From contig NZ_CP152413.1 of assembly GCF_038967635.1 (NCBI RefSeq), forward strand, positions 3,348,001 to 3,412,000: a stretch of DNA of 64,000 bases, in the 5' to 3' direction. The DNA is from Bradyrhizobium sp. B124 (GTDB lineage: Bacteria > Pseudomonadota > Alphaproteobacteria > Rhizobiales > Xanthobacteraceae). Under the pieces are notes generated by a model, which saw nothing but the letters and a program-made list of their open reading frames with translations, did not search any database and had not been told where the DNA came from. The translations under genes were made by a program, and so were the position numbers. Shown one piece after another: positions 60,353 to 64,000 of this stretch; position 1 is the first letter of the stretch, and every line of letters starts with the position of its first letter.

Positions 60353-60608
60353 TGCGGCCCTCCCGTCGTGTCCCGTCATGGTGACACGCAAATCAGGCGG
60401 CGAAAAGCGCAGATATCATCTGTCCTTCACATTCAAGTTAGAGGCCTGCAAGTTAGAGGCCCGCAAGTTAGTCGCTAGCAGGTTGGACGTCGCTTGCCCG
60501 AATGCGGCAACACGCGCCGTGCGGTTGCCGCAATGACGCCGTGCAAATCGAACGGTTCCAACACGTGCAGGAAGACGGTATTCTTACGGGCAATCGCGAG
60601 GGAGTGCG

Positions 60609-60914
60609 ATGCCCGATACCGTCGTCAAGCCGAGAACCAGGACCAAGACCAAGGTCGAGCGGCCGCGCCTGCACAAGGTGATCCTGGTCAACGACGACTA
60701 CACGCCGCGCGAATTCGTCGTCACCGTGCTGAAGGGTGAATTCCGCATGACCGACGACCAGGCCTACAAGGTGATGCTGACCGCGCATCAGCGCGGCGTC
60801 TGCGTGGTTGCGGTGTTTGCCAGGGATATCGCCGAGACCAAGGCGACGCGCGCCACCGATGCCGGCCGCGCCAAGGGTTATCCGCTGCTGTTCACCACCG
60901 AGCCCGAGGAATAG
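60609..60914 (+). CDS. clpS: ATP-dependent Clp protease adaptor ClpS (ClpS2-like)
   Basis: A 101-residue adaptor that delivers N-degron substrates to ClpAP. The fold segment HKVILVNDDYTPREFVVTVL contains the conserved NDDYT motif for the N-terminal residue pocket, followed by KVMLTAHQRGVCVVAVFARD and a C-terminal IAETKATRATDAGRAKGYPL. Several positions differ from canonical ClpS, as in the second ClpS paralogue of Rhizobiales, so specificity may be altered. No clpA is adjacent in the window. Confidence 0.9.
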   Translation: MPDTVVKPRTRTKTKVERPRLHKVILVNDDYTPREFVVTVLKGEFRMTDDQAYKVMLTAHQRGVCVVAVFARDIAETKATRATDAGRAKGYPLLFTTEPEE

Positions 60915-60920
60915 CGGCCA

Positions 60921-61808
60921 TCACCCGCCCGCTGGCCGCGCGAGCTGCGCCCGCTGGCTCAGCGCAATGTCGGCGACGACCGCCCCCATCACCAGCGCGC
61001 CGCCGATCAGGGCGCGCGGCGACGGCACCTCGGCAAACGCCAGCCACACCCAGAACGGCATCAGCGGCGTTTCAAGCGTGGCGATCAGCGACGCCTGCGC
61101 GGACGGCAGCAATCGGGAGCCGATCGTAAACAGGGTGAGGCCGAGACCGACCTGGCATGCCCCGAACATCGCGAGCACGCCGAGATCGGTGCCGGTGACC
61201 GCGCCGACGCCGAGCCCCAGCGGCAAGCTCACGGCGCTGCCGAGAAAGTTCGAGAGCGCCGCGGCGGCAATCATCGGCGTACCCTTGTGCCGCCGGATCA
61301 CCACCGTCATCAGCGAAATCGCCAGCACCATCACGCAGGCAAGGCCGATGCCCCTGTAATCCGTGATGCCGCCGGCGCCGCTGACGGTAATCGCCACACC
61401 TGCGAGTGCGACAAGGCTTGCGAGCAATGTGCCGGGCCGCACCCGCTCACCGAGCCAAAGCCGGGCGATCGCGGCCGCCGCAAACGGCTGCATCGCGATG
61501 AGAATGGCGACATTGGCGACGCTGGTCAGTTGCAGCGCCGGAATGAACGTCACCATGCCGAAGGTCGAGAGGCCGGCCACCAGCCATCCGCTCGCGGGCA
61601 TCACGACGAGATCGCGCGCGCCGCGCCAGCCCTGCGTGGCAACCAGGAAGAGCGCAATCGCGCCGCCACCGAACAACCCGCGCCAGAACAGGATGGTCCA
61701 GGAATCGAAGTGCAGCAGCCGGGTGAAGAACGGCGCGGTGCTCCAGGCCGCGGCAGCCGCCACGACCAGCGCGATCCCGCTGCGATGTTGCGCGTCCTTG
61801 TCGGCCAC
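60921..61808 (-). CDS. DMT (EamA) family transporter
   Basis: A 295-residue membrane protein with ten predicted helices arranged as two EamA repeats (about 10-140 and 150-285; GIALVVAAAAAWSTAPFFTR and ACVMVLAISLMTVVIRRH). EamA proteins export amino acids or other metabolites; substrate unknown. It is convergent with clpS, its stop 7 bp away, and lies downstream of the cyclase gene on the same strand with 12 bp between, so the two may be cotranscribed. Confidence 0.9.
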   Translation of the reverse strand: MADKDAQHRSGIALVVAAAAAWSTAPFFTRLLHFDSWTILFWRGLFGGGAIALFLVATQGWRGARDLVVMPASGWLVAGLSTFGMVTFIPALQLTSVANVAILIAMQPFAAAAIARLWLGERVRPGTLLASLVALAGVAITVSGAGGITDYRGIGLACVMVLAISLMTVVIRRHKGTPMIAAAALSNFLGSAVSLPLGLGVGAVTGTDLGVLAMFGACQVGLGLTLFTIGSRLLPSAQASLIATLETPLMPFWVWLAFAEVPSPRALIGGALVMGAVVADIALSQRAQLARPAGG

Positions 61809-61820
61809 CGCACGCAGCCG

Positions 61821-63014
61821 CTAGCCGGCCGCCGCAATCGGCGCCTCGTCGAACAGGCCGTAGACGCGTTCGGCCTTGGCAAATCCCGCGATCGGAAACT
61901 CGCCGAGATCGCTCCAGCCGCTGTCGTGAATGCCGGCGAAGCGCTCGGAAGCCACCACGGTGCGGCCGAGGCGGCCGGCGATCTTCTCGAGCCGCGCGGC
62001 GAGATTGACCGCCGGACCGATGCAGGTGAAGTCGAGCCGGTTGCCGCCGCCGATATTGCCGTAGAGCACGCGCCCGAGATGCAGCGCGACGCCGAAGCGG
62101 AAGCGCTCCACCGCGTCGCCATTGGGGAATTGCAGCGCCTCGACGCCGGCGCGCGACTCGCGCGCAGCCTCCAGCACCCGCGAGCAAACCTGCGCCTCGT
62201 CGCCGAGATATTCGTCGACCGGAAACACCGCGAGCAGGCCGTCGCCCATGAACTTGAGCACCTCGCCGCCATGGTCGCGGATCGCGGTGACCTGGCAATC
62301 GAAGTAGAGGTTGAGGATCTCCACGACGGTTTCGGACGGCAAGCGGTCGGACAGCGCGGTGAAGCCGCGCAGGTCGGACAGCCAGATCGCCGCATCCATG
62401 GTGTCGGCGCTACCGCGCCTGATCTGGCCGCCCAGGATGCGCTCGCCGGCCCGGTTTCCGACGTAAGTGTCGAGCAGCAGCGTCGCGGTGCGGCGCAGCG
62501 TGACGATCTCGATGTAACGCGACAGCGGGATGGTGATCGAGCGGATCGCATCGAGCTGCTCGTCGGTGAAGCCACCCGGCTGCTTGGTGGTCCAGCTCGA
62601 GGCGTTCGGGGGGCCGGCGGTGTTGATCAGCGGCACCGCGATGTAGTCGGTGACACCCTCCGCCTGCAGATCCACGACGATCGGAAAGCGGGTGCTGGCG
62701 GGGTCGTCGAGCCGCGCGCGCACTTCAACGCCCTGCTTGAGGACGATCGCCAGCGGGCTGACGGCAAATTCCGGGGCGTCCAGGATGTTGTGATCGACCG
62801 TGCCGGTCTCGACCTCGGCGCCAAGCCTCCAGATGAAATGGCGGCCGTAGATCTCGGGATGCAGCGTGCGCACGAAGACGCCGACGCGCCACAGCGGCAG
62901 GCCGGCCCGCACCAGGCGTTCGCAGCATTCCGCCATCATCTGCGCCGGGGTCGGTGCCGAACGCGCGCCGCCGATCATCCATTCGATGATGTCCCGAAGC
63001 TCCGACGCGTTCAT
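61821..63014 (-). CDS. class III adenylate/guanylate cyclase
   Basis: A 397-residue cytoplasmic cyclase. The first 190 residues form an unknown sensory region with a GAF-like flavour (DYIAVPLINT, SITIPLSRYIEIV). The cyclase domain follows: metal Asp in AAIWLSDLRGFTALSDRL, the second Asp and substrate-choosing Lys in EVLKFMGDGLLAVF, and Asn/Arg in GPAVNLAARLE. With these residues the enzyme should be active and ATP-specific. The start ATG 63014 with GGGG upstream replaces a longer frame from 63050. Followed after 12 bp by the DMT transporter. Confidence 0.9.
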   Translation of the reverse strand: MNASELRDIIEWMIGGARSAPTPAQMMAECCERLVRAGLPLWRVGVFVRTLHPEIYGRHFIWRLGAEVETGTVDHNILDAPEFAVSPLAIVLKQGVEVRARLDDPASTRFPIVVDLQAEGVTDYIAVPLINTAGPPNASSWTTKQPGGFTDEQLDAIRSITIPLSRYIEIVTLRRTATLLLDTYVGNRAGERILGGQIRRGSADTMDAAIWLSDLRGFTALSDRLPSETVVEILNLYFDCQVTAIRDHGGEVLKFMGDGLLAVFPVDEYLGDEAQVCSRVLEAARESRAGVEALQFPNGDAVERFRFGVALHLGRVLYGNIGGGNRLDFTCIGPAVNLAARLEKIAGRLGRTVVASERFAGIHDSGWSDLGEFPIAGFAKAERVYGLFDEAPIAAAG

Positions 63015-63065
63015 GGCATTCCCCAGGCGAGCACCCGATCCGGTGATCACTATATAGGGGCTAAG

Positions 63066-63110
63066 GCATGATCCGGAAAAGTGTGAAGCGGTTTTCCGAA
63101 AAGATCATGC
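63066..63110 (+). repeat. 45-nt dispersed palindromic repeat, copy 3
   Basis: GCATGATCCGGAAAAGTGTG through to AAAAGATCATGC, almost identical to copies at 4931-4975 and 28262-28306. It lies between the cyclase and aroC. Confidence 0.88.
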
Positions 63111-63121
63111 CCAAACAAGAA

Positions 63122-63148
63122 GCTAAGGCGCAGTGATCGCGCCTTAGC
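63122..63148 (-). terminator. 10-bp hairpin spanning the aroC stop
   Basis: GCTAAGGCGC / GCGCCTTAGC with a 7-nt loop. The stop codon of aroC (63144-63146) lies inside the right arm. It may end the aroC transcript, but no U run follows. Confidence 0.5.
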
Positions 63149-64000
63149 GCCCGGTCTGCCCGCGGTCGCGCAGAAAATGATCCGCCAGCACGCAGGCCAT
63201 CATGGCCTCGCCCACCGGCACCGCGCGGATGCCGACGCAGGGGTCGTGGCGGCCCTTGGTCAGGATGTCGGTGTCGGCGCCCTTGCGGTCGACGGTCCGG
63301 CGCGTGGTCAGGATCGAGGACGTCGGCTTGACCGCAAAGCGCACCACCACCGGCTGGCCGGTCGAGATGCCGCCGAGCATGCCGCCAGCATGGTTGGAGA
63401 GGAAACGCGTTCCGTTGTTGCCGGTCCGCATCTCGTCGGCGTTCTCCTCGCCGGTGAGTTCGGCGGCGCCGAAGCCGGCACCGATCTCGACGCCCTTGAC
63501 CGCGTTGATGCTCATCATCGCGGAAGCCAGATCGCTGTCGAGCTTGGCGTAGATCGGCGCGCCGAGCCCGGCCGGCACGCCCTCGGCGACGACCTCGATG
63601 ACGGCGCCGATCGAGGAGCCGCTCTTCCTGATGCCGTCGAGATAGCTTTCGAAGAACGCCGCCTTGTCCTTGTCGGGACAGAAGAACGGGTTGTTGGCGA
63701 TCTCGTCCCAGTCCCACTTCTCGCGGTCGATCTTGTGCGGGCCCATCTGCACCAGCGCGCCGCGCACCTTCACCTCGGGCAGGACCTTGCGCGCGATCGC
63801 GCCCGCCGCGACGCGGGTAGCGGTCTCGCGCGCGGAGGAACGCCCGCCGCCGCGATAGTCGCGCAGGCCGTATTTCGCCTCATAGGTGAAGTCGGCATGG
63901 CCGGGGCGGAACTTGTCCTTGATCTCGGAATAATCCTTCGAGCGCTGGTCGGTGTTCTCGATCAGGAGCGCGATCGGCGTGCCGGTCGTGACCTGCACGC
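63144..64000 (-). CDS. aroC: chorismate synthase (3' part; N-terminus outside window)
   Basis: The last 285 or so residues of AroC, which makes chorismate from EPSP with FMN. Conserved segments: the FMN/EPSP region [37 protein letters not shown], and [30 protein letters not shown], and [18 protein letters not shown]. The full protein is normally about 360 residues, so some 75-80 N-terminal residues lie beyond the right edge. No frameshift is seen in the visible part. Confidence 0.97.
   Translation of the reverse strand, partial: VQVTTGTPIALLIENTDQRSKDYSEIKDKFRPGHADFTYEAKYGLRDYRGGGRSSARETATRVAAGAIARKVLPEVKVRGALVQMGPHKIDREKWDWDEIANNPFFCPDKDKAAFFESYLDGIRKSGSSIGAVIEVVAEGVPAGLGAPIYAKLDSDLASAMMSINAVKGVEIGAGFGAAELTGEENADEMRTGNNGTRFLSNHAGGMLGGISTGQPVVVRFAVKPTSSILTTRRTVDRKGADTDILTKGRHDPCVGIRAVPVGEAMMACVLADHFLRDRGQTGR

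Noticed and set aside
61287..63071. 594-codon plus-strand frame over the cyclase and DMT transporter
   Set aside because: Shadow of two genes with clear families.

Overview
The window looks like chromosomal DNA of a Bradyrhizobium-type alphaproteobacterium (Nitrobacteraceae). This rests on high GC in most genes, a CtrA-ChpT cell-cycle phosphorelay, an Omp2b-type porin, polar-type flagellar and chemotaxis genes, DUF1134 (EipA-like), DUF1194 and DUF6894 proteins, GTG starts in GTGA overlaps, and several families of dispersed palindromic repeats. The species call is inference; no rRNA is present.

Layout. 0.1-7.6 kb: a DUF4864 protein, an alpha/beta hydrolase-fold protein lacking its nucleophile, a porin divergent from a MarR regulator, an MFS transporter and small proteins. 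7.9-15.7 kb: flhA, an ECF sigma/anti-sigma pair, the fliI-fliJ operon and, divergent from it, ctrA. 15.7-18.8 kb: a possible operon of a small protein, a CxxCH exported protein and a sedolisin (S53) peptidase. 19-21.3 kb: a DUF350 / Ser-Gly-rich / ATP-grasp cluster resembling E. coli yjfL-yjfM-yjfC. 21.5-28.2 kb: chpT and cheA-cheW-cheY-cheB-cheR on the minus strand. 28.4-31.9 kb: cysQ, a YHS protein, an EipA-like protein and a coiled-coil membrane protein.

32.0-40.9 kb is an accessory island between tRNA-Val(CAC) and tRNA-Gln(TTG). It holds a broken short-chain dehydrogenase remnant, a 924-residue NB-ARC STAND protein with a nuclease-like N-terminus (a candidate anti-phage NLR-like protein), hipB-hipA with a perfect palindromic operator, an AlpA-like excisionase and a tyrosine integrase whose reading frame runs through tRNA-Gln. 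This is the most interesting part of the window.

41-64 kb returns to housekeeping and catabolic genes: acyl-CoA dehydrogenase, ribosomal protein S21, VOC and SnoaL-type proteins, LysR, DinB, hydrolases, enoyl-CoA hydratase, 5'-nucleotidase, a deacetylase-family protein, xseB, dxs, a deoxyribosyltransferase-tlyA-rumA-like chain, a nucleotidyltransferase, a DUF1194 protein, clpS, a DMT transporter, a class III cyclase and the 3' part of aroC, which leaves the window.

Functional links: ChpT is the known phosphotransfer protein between CckA and CtrA, and CtrA controls flagellar and chemotaxis genes in alphaproteobacteria. TTAA-N7-TTAA-like sites lie before flhA and cheA, and three GANTC sites sit before ctrA, so these genes may form one cell-cycle-timed motility regulon. 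Several dispersed repeats begin exactly at stop codons of neighbouring genes.
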